From Alphaproteobacteria bacterium (GTDB lineage: Bacteria > Pseudomonadota > Alphaproteobacteria > Rhizobiales > Hyphomicrobiaceae): a DNA stretch of 64,000 nt. The stretch lies in NCBI GenBank assembly GCA_019137195.1, contig JAGVSR010000087.1:62001-126000 (forward strand). Reading direction: 5' to 3'. Within the stretch, counting starts at the first letter, position 1, and each line of letters starts with the position of its first letter. This document shows positions 1 to 7,816 of this stretch, in pieces. The position numbers were made by a program, and so were the translations under genes. The notes under the pieces were generated by a model. That model did no database searches, was not told where the DNA came from, and worked only from the letters and a program-made list of their open reading frames with translations.

Positions 1-936
1 GTCCAGCGGGCCTCGGCCGGCATGATCCTCACCGAGGCCACGTCGGTCGATCCGATGGGGGTCGGCTATCCCGATACGCCGGGCATCTGGTCCGACGAGC
101 AGGTTGCCGGCTGGCAGGGCATCACCGACGCGGTGCATGCGGCCGGTGGCGTGATCGTCCTGCAGCTCTGGCACGTTGGCCGGGTCTCGCATCCGCTCTA
201 TCTCGGCGGCGCTTTGCCCGTCGCGCCGTCTGCCATTGCGCCCAAGGGACACGTAAGTCTCGTGCGCCCCATCACCGAATACGTCGTGCCGCGCGCACTC
301 GAGCTCGGCGAGATCCCGGGCATTCTCGCCGCCTACCGCCGCGGCGCCGAGAATGCGAAGCGCGCCGGCTTCGATGGTGTCGAGATCCACGGCGCCAATG
401 GCTACCTCCTCGATCAGTTCCTGCAGGACAGCACGAACCACCGCACCGACGCGTACGGCGGTCCGGTCGAGAATCGTGCCCGCCTGATGCTCGAGGTCGT
501 CGACACCTGTGCCGAGGTCTGGGGCGCCGGCCGCGTCGGCCTTCACCTCGCGCCCCGCGCCGATGCCCATTCAATGGGCGATAGCAATCGTCTCGCCACC
601 TTCGGCTATGTCGCGGCCGAGGCGAGGCGGCGCAATATTGCGTTCCTCTGCGCCCGCGAGGGTCTCGGTGAAGGTCGCATCGGGACCGAGCTGAAGCGCA
701 TTTTCGGTGGCGCCTACATCGCCAACGAGAGGTTCACCGCCGATACGGGCCAGGCTGTGATCGACGCTGGCGACGCCGATGCCGTGGCCTTCGGCCAGCT
801 CTTCATAGCCAACCCCGACCTGCCGTTCCGCTTCCGGGAGCGCGCGGCCCTCAACGCTCCCGACCCCACGACGTTCTACGCCTCGGGCCCAAAGGGCTAC
901 ACGGACTACCCGTCGCTCGCGTCCGTCACCGCCTGA
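1..936 (+). CDS. Old yellow enzyme family NADH:flavin oxidoreductase (5'-truncated by window)
   Basis: The frame is open at the first base (VQRASAG precedes the first Met at 22), so roughly 50 N-terminal residues of this usually 360-residue FMN protein lie outside the window. Such enzymes reduce activated alkenes, nitro-compounds or N-ethylmaleimide with NAD(P)H in the cytoplasm. Family marks in order: RASAG followed by the EAT/GYPDTPGIW segment, QLWHVGRVSHP, the substrate-binding HGANGYLLDQFL (His and Asn), the DAYGGPVENRARL barrel segment, and a C-terminal GQLFIANPDLP FMN-phosphate loop. The usual VGxRLSP motif, whose Arg contacts FMN, reads VGLHLAPRA here. Closest in appearance to NemA-type enzymes; the physiological substrate cannot be read from sequence. 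Confidence 0.88.
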   Translation, partial: VQRASAGMILTEATSVDPMGVGYPDTPGIWSDEQVAGWQGITDAVHAAGGVIVLQLWHVGRVSHPLYLGGALPVAPSAIAPKGHVSLVRPITEYVVPRALELGEIPGILAAYRRGAENAKRAGFDGVEIHGANGYLLDQFLQDSTNHRTDAYGGPVENRARLMLEVVDTCAEVWGAGRVGLHLAPRADAHSMGDSNRLATFGYVAAEARRRNIAFLCAREGLGEGRIGTELKRIFGGAYIANERFTADTGQAVIDAGDADAVAFGQLFIANPDLPFRFRERAALNAPDPTTFYASGPKGYTDYPSLASVTA

Positions 937-1037
937 GTGTCCGTCCATCTGCTGGTGGCGGCTGGCTCGCGGGACGCTGGTCGCCGCGCGCGTCAGAAAC
1001 AACCGAAAATAGCCACTTTTCGCTGCCTCGATGCCAG

Positions 1038-1090
1038 GAAACCCGCTGAAACCGCGGGTTTCGTTGCTCTTGCAAGAGCGGAAGAGCAAC
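1038..1090. other. Two consecutive stem-loops between the oxidoreductase and HU genes
   Basis: GAAACCCGC at 1038-1046 pairs with GCGGGTTTC at 1054-1062 (9 bp, 7-nt loop). GTTGCTCTT at 1063-1071 pairs with AAGAGCAAC at 1082-1090 (9 bp) directly after it. Neither stem is followed by a T-run on either strand, so they are not standard intrinsic terminators. They could end the upstream transcript in a Rho-dependent way or protect an mRNA end. The rest of 937-1196 holds no gene that I can support. Confidence 0.5.
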
Positions 1091-1196
1091 ACAGGACACA
1101 AAAAGACGCGGTTTTTGAGGTCGATAGCCCTTTTCTTTCATATCTGGGTTATTGTCCGTCAGTCTTTCGATTCGCGATGATCCAAGGGGAACACAC

Positions 1197-1508
1197 ATGG
1201 CAAAGGCAGCAGCAAAAGCAGCAACCAAGCAGGCCACCGTCACGCTGAAGCATCTCGGCGCGGCGCTGGCCGAGGCCCACGAGATGCCGAAGAAGCAGGC
1301 TCAGGCCATTCTCGACGACATGGTGGGCATGATCACCAAGCACCTGAAGAAGGGCGACCGTCTCCGTCTCGGCGGCCTCGGCATCCTGCAGGTCAAGAAG
1401 CGCCCGGCGCGCATGGGCCGCAACCCGGCGACCGGTGAGAGCATCAAGATCAAGGCCTCGAAGAAGGTCGCCTTCCGCGCCGCCAAGGAGCTGAAGCAGT
1501 CGATCTGA
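1197..1508 (+). CDS. HU/IHF-family DNA-binding protein
   Basis: A 103-residue basic protein of the bacterial HU/IHF fold, which dimerises and bends DNA in the nucleoid. A Lys/Ala-rich N-terminal stretch (AKAAAKAATK) precedes the helical dimerisation part; the beta-arm carries RPARMGRNPATGE, close to the family signature with the intercalating Pro, and the C-terminus has KKVAFRAAKELK. I start at ATG 1197 because AAGGGGA lies 7-8 nt upstream and the protein then begins MAKAAAK; an in-frame start at 1152 would add 15 residues with no homologous look. The Lys/Ala-rich head and modest similarity to canonical HupB leave the subtype open. A strong terminator follows, so it is probably monocistronic. 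Confidence 0.9.
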   Translation: MAKAAAKAATKQATVTLKHLGAALAEAHEMPKKQAQAILDDMVGMITKHLKKGDRLRLGGLGILQVKKRPARMGRNPATGESIKIKASKKVAFRAAKELKQSI

Positions 1509-1536
1509 TAGGCGCTCGATCGCTGAAACAAATTAG

Positions 1537-1565
1537 GAGCCAGGCCCGCCCAGCCTGGCTCTTTT
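1537..1565 (+). terminator. Intrinsic terminator of the HU gene
   Basis: GAGCCAGGC (1537-1545) pairs perfectly with GCCTGGCTC (1553-1561) across a 7-nt loop and is followed by TTTT. It lies 28 nt after the HU stop codon on the same strand. Confidence 0.85.
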
Positions 1566-1617
1566 CGTTATTGTGCTTGGCGACCGGCTCTCCGGAGGGG
1601 AGTGGCTGAGCACGATT

Positions 1618-2274
1618 TCAGAGTATGCTCTGCCCCGTCTTCTTCCAGTCGGCGATGAAAGTCGCGAGACCGGCGTCCGTCAAGGGATGCTTGACCAGCG
1701 CCTTCAGGATCGCCGGCGGAATGGTCGCCACGTCGGCGCCGATCATCGCCGCCTCCTTGACGTGGTTCACGGTCCGGATCGAGGCCGCCAGGATGTCGGT
1801 CTCGAGGTCCTGGTAGTTGTCGAAGATCGTGCGGATCTCGCGGATGAGGTCCATGCCGTTGAGGCCGATGTCGTCCAGCCGGCCGATGAACGGCGACACG
1901 AACGTCGCCCCCGCCTTGGCCGCAAGAAGCGCCTGGTTGGCCGAGAAGCAGAGCGTCACGTTGACCATCGTCCCTTCCGAGGTCAGCGCCTTGCACGCCT
2001 TGAGGCCGTCGAAGGTGAGCGGCACCTTGATGGTCACGTTCTTGGCGATCTTTCGGAGGACGTGCGCCTCCTTCATCATGCCGTCGAAGTCGGTCGCCGC
2101 CACCTCGGCGGAGACCGGCCCGGAGACCACCTTGCAGATCTCGGCGACAGTTTCCTTGAAGTCGCGGCCTGCCTTGGCGATGAGCGACGGATTGGTCGTG
2201 ACGCCGTCCAAGAGGCCCGTGGCGGCCAGCTCCTTGATGTCGCTGAGCTCGGCGGTATCCACGAAGAATTTCAT
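1618..2274 (-). CDS. tal: Transaldolase, short (TalC/Fsa-type) form
   Basis: A 218-residue cytoplasmic enzyme of the small class of transaldolases, which transfer dihydroxyacetone units between sugar phosphates in the non-oxidative pentose phosphate pathway. It begins [16 protein letters not shown] and contains [14 protein letters not shown] (residues 27-39). The Schiff-base Lys is K83 in TIKVPLT, and the C-terminal half has the GADVATIPP segment. Length matches the short family (about 215), not the 310-residue TalB class. AGGGAG lies about 8 nt upstream of the ATG. It is divergent from priA across a short intergenic region. The short family also includes fructose-6-phosphate aldolases, so the exact reaction is inferred. 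Confidence 0.9.
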   Translation of the reverse strand: MKFFVDTAELSDIKELAATGLLDGVTTNPSLIAKAGRDFKETVAEICKVVSGPVSAEVAATDFDGMMKEAHVLRKIAKNVTIKVPLTFDGLKACKALTSEGTMVNVTLCFSANQALLAAKAGATFVSPFIGRLDDIGLNGMDLIREIRTIFDNYQDLETDILAASIRTVNHVKEAAMIGADVATIPPAILKALVKHPLTDAGLATFIADWKKTGQSIL

Positions 2275-2393
2275 GAGGGTAGGCTCCCTGCCACGGGCTG
2301 GCCCATTTGGCCGTCCTAGGCTATCGCGTTGTCGATCGAGGTGTAGCTTCTAATCCGGCGGCGGCCCTATTGGATAGTCTCTTTGCAGGAACA

Positions 2394-4598
2394 GTGTTAC
2401 GCGAGCCCGCGGCAGGCCGCCGCGTGCCCGTGCTGCTGCCCGTTGCCCTCGACCAGACCTACGATTACCTCCTGCCGCCGGGTGCGCCGGACCTTCCGCC
2501 CGGCACGTTCGTCGTTGTCCCCTTCGGCCCCCAGAGCCGCATCGGCATCGTCTGGGACGGCCCCGTGGGCGAAACGGGCAAGCCCGTCGATCCCAAGAAG
2601 ATGAAGTTCCTCGTCGAGCCGATGGACGTGCCCCCGCTGCCGCTCCTGTCGCTTCGCTTCGCCGAGTGGATTGCCCGCTACACGTTGACCCCGCTCGGCA
2701 TGGTCGTGCGCATGATGATGAGCGCCCAGGCGGCCTTCGAGCCCCAAAGGCCGCGCTTCGGAGTGCGCCGCGTGCCGGACGCGCCGACGCCTCCGCGCAT
2801 GACGCCCGCCCGGACCCGCGCTCTCGACATCGCCGCCGATGGACTGGTTCGCGCCAAGTCCGCCCTTGCCGCCGAGGCCCAATGCTCGGCCGGCGTGGTC
2901 GACGGGCTCATCGAGGCCGGTAACTTGGTCGAGGTCGCAATCCCCGAGCGCACGTTCCCACACCCCGATCCACGCCACCACTCGACCGAGTTCACGGCCG
3001 ATCAGGCGACGGCCGTCCACACGCTCGTCTCCGCGGTCGACGGCGACACCTATTCCGTGACGCTCCTCGACGGCGTCACCGGCTCCGGCAAGACTGAGGT
3101 CTATTTCGAGGCCGTCGCGCGCGCATTGGAGCGCGGGCACCAAGCCCTCATCATGCTGCCCGAGATCGCGCTGACCGGCCAGTTCATGAGCCGCTTCCAG
3201 CAGAGGTTCGGGTGCTTGCCTGCCGAGTGGCACTCGGCCCTCGCGCCCCCCGAGCGCGGCCGCATCTGGCGCGGCGTCGCGACTGGCGACGTGCGCGTCG
3301 TCGTCGGTGCGCGCTCGGCCTTGTTCTTGCCGTTCCGCGAGCTCGGCCTCATCGTCGTCGACGAGGAGCACGACCAGGGTTTCAAGCAGGACGACCGTGT
3401 GCATTATCAGGCGCGCGACATGGCGGTCGTGCGCGGCAGCCTCGGCAAGCACGCCGTCGTCCTCGCCTCCGCCACGCCGTCCATCGAAAGTCACGTCAAC
3501 GCTCGCACCGGCCGTTATCGCCACGTGATTCTGCCGGGCCGCTTTTCCGGGGCGGAGCTACCCGAGATTACGCCGATCGACCTCAGGACCGAGCAGCCGG
3601 ACAAGGGCAAATGGCTTGCCCCCCGCCTCGTCGAGGCACTCCGCGAGACGATGGAGCGCGGCCAGCAGTCCCTGTTGTTCCTGAACCGCCGCGGCTACGC
3701 GCCGCTGACCCTCTGCCGGTCCTGCGGCCACCGCTTCGAATGCCCGCAATGCACCGCGTGGCTAGTCGAGCATCGCTTCCGCCATCGGCTCAACTGCCAC
3801 CACTGCGGCTTCTCCCTGCCGATCCCCGAGAAATGCCCGAAATGCGGCGAGAAGGACAGCCTCGTGGCTTGTGGTCCGGGCGTCGAGCGCGTCGCCGAGG
3901 AGGTCAAGGAGCGCTTCCCCGAGGCAAGGATCGCGCTCCTTTCGTCTGACCTCATTCCGAGCCTCGTCGAGATGCGCGACATCATCAAGACCATCGAGAG
4001 CGGCGAGACTGAGATCATAATCGGCACCCAGATGGTGGCCAAAGGCCATCATTTCCCCAACCTCGCCACCGTTGGCATCGTCGACGGCGATCTGGGGCTT
4101 TCGATGGGCGCCGACCCGCGCGCAGGTGAGCGCACGTTTCAGCTCCTGCACCAGGTGACCGGCCGCGCGGGCCGAACGTTTGCCCAGGGCCGTGGCTTCA
4201 TCCAGACGCACCTGCCCGAGCACCCGGTGATGCAGGCCATCATCAAGAGCGATCGGGAAGAGTTCCTGAACCGCGAGATCGACATGCGCCGCCGCGGGCT
4301 GCTGCCTCCGTTCGGTCGCCTCGCCGCGCTCGTCATATCTGCGCGCGAAAAGGAGCTCGCCGATAAATTCGCCCGCGAGGTCGCCCGCCGCGCCCCCCGA
4401 TCAGAGCGCATCGAGGTCCTGGGCCCTGCCGAAGCACCGATCTTCGTCGTCCGCGGCCGTCACCGCTGGCGGCTTCTCGTCAAGGCCCCGCGCGAGTTGG
4501 ACATCCAGGGCTACCTGCGCGAATGGCTCGCCGCCCTCCCCGACATCAAGGGCGACCTCCGCCTCACGATCGACGTCGACCCCTATAGCTTCCTTTGA
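2394..4598 (+). CDS. priA: Primosomal protein N' (replication restart helicase)
   Basis: PriA recognises stalled forks and reloads the replicative helicase. The Walker A motif GVTGSGKTEVYFE is at about residues 227-239 and the DEEH box (VVDEEHDQGFKQDD) at about 321. A zinc-binding insert CRSCGHRFECPQC ... CHHCGFSLPIPEKCPKCG follows at about 442-490, then helicase motifs IIGTQMVAKGHHFP and QVTGRAGR. The frame is open from a TTG at 2307, but that region is the divergent promoter toward tal and has no family similarity. I choose GTG 2394, which puts VPVLLPVALDQTYDY near the N-terminus and gives 734 residues, as in E. coli (732). Start confidence is moderate; identity is certain. Confidence 0.93.
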   Translation: MLREPAAGRRVPVLLPVALDQTYDYLLPPGAPDLPPGTFVVVPFGPQSRIGIVWDGPVGETGKPVDPKKMKFLVEPMDVPPLPLLSLRFAEWIARYTLTPLGMVVRMMMSAQAAFEPQRPRFGVRRVPDAPTPPRMTPARTRALDIAADGLVRAKSALAAEAQCSAGVVDGLIEAGNLVEVAIPERTFPHPDPRHHSTEFTADQATAVHTLVSAVDGDTYSVTLLDGVTGSGKTEVYFEAVARALERGHQALIMLPEIALTGQFMSRFQQRFGCLPAEWHSALAPPERGRIWRGVATGDVRVVVGARSALFLPFRELGLIVVDEEHDQGFKQDDRVHYQARDMAVVRGSLGKHAVVLASATPSIESHVNARTGRYRHVILPGRFSGAELPEITPIDLRTEQPDKGKWLAPRLVEALRETMERGQQSLLFLNRRGYAPLTLCRSCGHRFECPQCTAWLVEHRFRHRLNCHHCGFSLPIPEKCPKCGEKDSLVACGPGVERVAEEVKERFPEARIALLSSDLIPSLVEMRDIIKTIESGETEIIIGTQMVAKGHHFPNLATVGIVDGDLGLSMGADPRAGERTFQLLHQVTGRAGRTFAQGRGFIQTHLPEHPVMQAIIKSDREEFLNREIDMRRRGLLPPFGRLAALVISAREKELADKFAREVARRAPRSERIEVLGPAEAPIFVVRGRHRWRLLVKAPRELDIQGYLREWLAALPDIKGDLRLTIDVDPYSFL

Positions 4599-4775
4599 CC
4601 TGCACCAGCCGTCATCCTGCGCCGCGTGCCGCACCCCCGGCTGCCGCTTCGCAGACGCGGGATGAGGGATCGGGCAGTACCCGCGACAAGCCCAATTAAC
4701 GGTACGCCGTGAACGCACGGTGCCGTCGCGACCCGTTGTGATATTTCCTCACCGTCACACTCAGGGATTGTCTCA

Positions 4776-5732
4776 ATGGACATTCGGAAGATCTCGACCA
4801 TCGCTGGCGCAGTGCTCATAGCCGGCTGCCTGATGCTCCTTGCGACGTCGCAGTTCGCACTCGGAAAGCTCAAGGTAAACGGCCCGGTCTATGCGGAGAT
4901 CGTGCTCGGCAAGGATCTCGTCGCCGACATCCTGCCGCCGCCCGAGTACATCATAGAGCCCTACCTAGAGGCGACGCTGGCCTTCAACGACCCGACGACG
5001 GTCGAGGCCCGTACAAAGCGCCTTGCCGAGCTCCGCAAATTCTACGACCAGCGCCACGACTATTGGGTCCGTCAGACAATGGACGAGGACCTCCGCCGCG
5101 GCATCACCGAGGCGACACACGGTCCGGCCATGCGCTTCTGGTCGAAGCTAGAGGAGGCGTTCCTGCCGGCCCTGAAGCGCGGCGACAAGGACGCCGCCGC
5201 TGCTGCCTACGCCGACCTCACCAAGGCCTATGAGGACCATCGCGGCAAGGTCGACGACCTCGTCACCCGCTCCAACGCCTTCATCGCCAGGACCGAGGCA
5301 GAGGCGAAGGAGACCGACAGCTCGACCATGATGGCCGTGTGGAGCGTCTCTGCTCTCATGCTGTGCCTCCTGCTTGCCGCCATCTATGGGCAGATCAGAG
5401 GCATCGTCGGACCGCTCAATGCCATGACCGCGACCATGCGTAGCCTCGCCCGCGGCAAGCTCGACATCGATGTACCGTTCCTCGGCCGCAAGGACGAGAT
5501 CGGCGAGATGGCCGACACGCTGCTCGTCTTCCGCGATGCCCTCGTAACAAAGCGGCAGATCGACGAGCAGACTACGACCGAGACCCGCGTCGCAGCGTTG
5601 ACCGACTTCCGCGAGATCGAGGAGTGGATCAAGCGTGAGAACCCGAGCTTCGAGGAGATCAAGGCCCGCACCCAGGCCTTGCGCGACCGCCACCTCATTC
5701 CGAAGGCCAAGCGGGCGCTCGCCGCCGAGTAG
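4776..5732 (+). CDS. Membrane HAMP-domain protein resembling a chemoreceptor without signalling tip
   Basis: A 318-residue inner-membrane protein. TM1 is at about residues 7-27 and a helical periplasmic domain at about 30-180. TM2 is at about 187-206 (VWSVSALMLCLLLAAIYG) and a HAMP domain at about 207-260, with IVGPLNAMTATMRSLARGKLD and the DEIGEMADTLLVFRD repeat typical of alphaproteobacterial MCPs. The protein ends about 57 residues after HAMP, with a charged helical tail instead of the roughly 250-residue methyl-accepting hairpin, so the CheW/CheA-binding tip is absent. No output domain is visible. Start at ATG 4776 gives a clean signal anchor. It could be a decayed receptor or an accessory sensor. 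Flanked by priA and a convergent lyase gene, so likely its own transcript. Confidence 0.8.
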   Translation: MDIRKISTIAGAVLIAGCLMLLATSQFALGKLKVNGPVYAEIVLGKDLVADILPPPEYIIEPYLEATLAFNDPTTVEARTKRLAELRKFYDQRHDYWVRQTMDEDLRRGITEATHGPAMRFWSKLEEAFLPALKRGDKDAAAAAYADLTKAYEDHRGKVDDLVTRSNAFIARTEAEAKETDSSTMMAVWSVSALMLCLLLAAIYGQIRGIVGPLNAMTATMRSLARGKLDIDVPFLGRKDEIGEMADTLLVFRDALVTKRQIDEQTTTETRVAALTDFREIEEWIKRENPSFEEIKARTQALRDRHLIPKAKRALAAE

Positions 5733-5824
5733 TGGCTATGGAACGCTCGTGCTGGGGCAACGCGTCACCCTAACCATCCCGGCGGGAGAAGGTTGGGCCG
5801 CGCGATGCAACAGGGGGTTCCGAG

Positions 5825-6712
5825 TTAGAACCACTCCTCCAGCTGATTGACGGCGTTGGCGATGGCGACCGTGCGCTTCGCCTGCACGAGATGCAGCCGC
5901 TCCACCATCTTGCCCTCGACGGTGATGACGCCCTTCTTGGCGTTGTCGGGGTTGTCGAACGCCGAGATGATCTTGCGGCTCCAGCCCACCTCCTCGTCGG
6001 ACGGCGAGAAGATGTCGTTGCACGGTCCCACCTGCGAAGGATGGATCAGCGTCTTGCCGTCCATGCCGAGCGTCCGTCCATGCTCGCACTCGGCGCGGAA
6101 GCCGTCCTCGTCCTTGAAGTCGTTGTAGACGCCGTCGATGACATCGAGGCCATAGGCACGCGCCGCGACGATTGTGAGCGCGAGCCACGGCACCACCGCG
6201 AACCGGTTGTGGAGCGCCCGCGCCCGGCTCTCCTTCAGAAGGTCGTTGGTGCCCATCACGAGGCACTCGAGCCGATTCTCGGGATTGGCGGCCGTTGCCG
6301 CGATCTCGCCGGCGTGCAGGATCGCCTGCGGCATCTCCATCATCGCCCACAGTCTGGTCTTCTCCGGCGCATGCACCGACTTCAGGATCTTGGCCGCACT
6401 GATGATGTCGCCGGGGTGCGCAACCTTGGGGAGCAGGATGGCGTCGGGCTGGGCCTCGGCCGCCGCCAGGATATCGGCCGTGCCCCACGCCGTCTCGAGA
6501 GCGTTCGGCCTGATCACGAGCTCGCGCCGCCCGTATCCCCCGGTCTTCACTGCCGCGCACACTTTGTCGCGGGCGGCGGGCTTGGCGTCAGGCGCGACCG
6601 AGTCTTCGAGGTCGAGGATGAGCGCATCCGCCGTCAGGCTCTTCGCCTTCTCGAGCGCCCTCTCGTTGGCTCCAGGCATGTAAAGGACACTGCGGCGCGG
6701 CCGGACTTGCAT
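5825..6712 (-). CDS. CitE-like CoA ester lyase ((3S)-malyl-CoA thioesterase / Mcl2-like)
   Basis: A 295-residue HpcH/HpaI-aldolase superfamily protein. The N-terminus RRSVLYMPGANERALEKAKSL is followed by ADALILDLEDSVAPDAK (metal/CoA site), LPKV, WAMMEMPQ, MGTNDLLKE, the YGLDVIDGVYNDFKDEDG segment and GMDGKTLIHPSQV. From memory this pattern is closest to the Rhodobacter Mcl2 protein (malyl-CoA thioesterase) rather than true malyl-CoA lyase Mcl1, which is longer and begins differently. It would act in C4/C5 dicarboxyl-CoA metabolism. The gene is solitary, and a perfect 15-bp palindrome (6731-6745) begins 18 nt upstream of its ATG, suggesting dedicated control. Lyase versus thioesterase activity is inferred. 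Confidence 0.8.
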   Translation of the reverse strand: MQVRPRRSVLYMPGANERALEKAKSLTADALILDLEDSVAPDAKPAARDKVCAAVKTGGYGRRELVIRPNALETAWGTADILAAAEAQPDAILLPKVAHPGDIISAAKILKSVHAPEKTRLWAMMEMPQAILHAGEIAATAANPENRLECLVMGTNDLLKESRARALHNRFAVVPWLALTIVAARAYGLDVIDGVYNDFKDEDGFRAECEHGRTLGMDGKTLIHPSQVGPCNDIFSPSDEEVGWSRKIISAFDNPDNAKKGVITVEGKMVERLHLVQAKRTVAIANAVNQLEEWF

Positions 6713-6730
6713 GTGTGGGGCTCCTACGTA

Positions 6731-6745
6731 TGTTGCGACGCAACA
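6731..6745. promoter_or_regulatory. Perfect palindrome, candidate operator upstream of the CoA ester lyase
   Basis: TGTTGCGACGCAACA is a 7-bp inverted repeat around one central base. It is centred 26 nt from the lyase start and about 190 nt from the divergent pyridoxal kinase start. Size and placement suit a homodimeric repressor site overlapping the core promoter. No regulator gene is adjacent, so the binding protein is unknown. The rest of 6713-6928 has no gene. Confidence 0.55.
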
Positions 6746-6928
6746 CTAATGCTGTATGAGGACCGTTCCAAGCCACACAAGGACCAATAGTCAACCCCGT
6801 ATCTACATCGTTCACCATTCCCATCACGCCGTGGGGTCTGCGTTCGTGTGCGCCGGGCGCGCTGGTTAGGCGTTAAGTCGTTGGGGGCATTCAGATAGCC
6901 TGGAAGCCATCTGGTTCGGAGCTGGTCG

Positions 6929-7765
6929 TTGGCCAATGTCCTCGTCATGTCGTCGTTCGTCGCTCGCGGCTGCGTTGGCCTGCGAGCCGCAGGGTTTGCC
7001 TTGCAGCGTCTCGGTCACACCGTGACAGCGCTCCCGACCGTGGTCCTGTCCAACCATCCGGGCCACCCTCGGTTTGTCGCGACCTCCGTTACTGCCGAGA
7101 AGCTTGCCGAGATGGTAAGCGTCTACGGTCTTGCCGGCTGGCTCGACGGATTCGACGCCGTGCTGACGGGCTACTTGCCCACCGCGGCCCATGTCCGGGT
7201 AGCCGCGGACGCAGTGCGTGCGCTCCGCATGGCATGCCCCGGTTGCCTCTTCTGCTGTGACCCGGTCCTCGGTGACGACCCGGGCGGACTCTACATCGAT
7301 CCGGCCGCCGCTGCCGCCATCCGTGACGAGCTGATCCCGCTCGCCGATATCGCGACCCCCAACCGGTTCGAGCTCGCCTGGCTTGGAGGCGCAGGCACCA
7401 GTTGCATGGCGGACGCAGCGCTGGCCGCACGATCGCTCGGAGTGGAAACCGTGCTCGCCACGTCCATATCGACTTTCCCGGGCCGCATCGCCACGATACT
7501 CATCGATGGATCCGCCGGGTGGTCGGCCGAGAGCGACCGGCTTGCGGACGTGCCGCATGGCACGGGCGACTTCTTGGCCGGTCTCTATCTCGGCTGGCGT
7601 CTCAAGGGACTCGTGCCGGTGGATGCCTTTGCGCGGACCGTGGCCGGTGTCCGCATGGCGATCGCGTCGAGCGCCGGCCGCGGTGACCTTGCGCTCGCAG
7701 CCACCCAGGATGACTGGGCGGCACCCAATGCAGACCCGCTCCAGGCGATCGCCGCCGGGGGGTAG
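6929..7765 (+). CDS. pdxY: Pyridoxal kinase (PfkB/ribokinase superfamily)
   Basis: A 278-residue ATP-dependent vitamin B6 salvage kinase that phosphorylates pyridoxal. The N-terminus VLVMSSFVARGCVGLRAAGFALQRLGHTV is the PdxK/PdxY pattern with VLSNHPGHPRF after it. CDPVLGDDPGGLY carries the Mg/ATP-site acidic residues, and PHGTGDFLAGLYLGWRL (residues 209-225) is the anion-hole motif with the catalytic Asp. I use TTG 6929 because GGAG sits 7 nt upstream; an ATG at 6947 would remove six residues of the first beta strand. nhaA begins 51 nt after it on the same strand, so co-transcription is possible. Confidence 0.85.
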   Translation: MANVLVMSSFVARGCVGLRAAGFALQRLGHTVTALPTVVLSNHPGHPRFVATSVTAEKLAEMVSVYGLAGWLDGFDAVLTGYLPTAAHVRVAADAVRALRMACPGCLFCCDPVLGDDPGGLYIDPAAAAAIRDELIPLADIATPNRFELAWLGGAGTSCMADAALAARSLGVETVLATSISTFPGRIATILIDGSAGWSAESDRLADVPHGTGDFLAGLYLGWRLKGLVPVDAFARTVAGVRMAIASSAGRGDLALAATQDDWAAPNADPLQAIAAGG

Positions 7766-7816
7766 CTCCGGCGCCGGTTCCGGTCTGGCGAAATTGCAAT
7801 CTGAGGACGGTTACGC

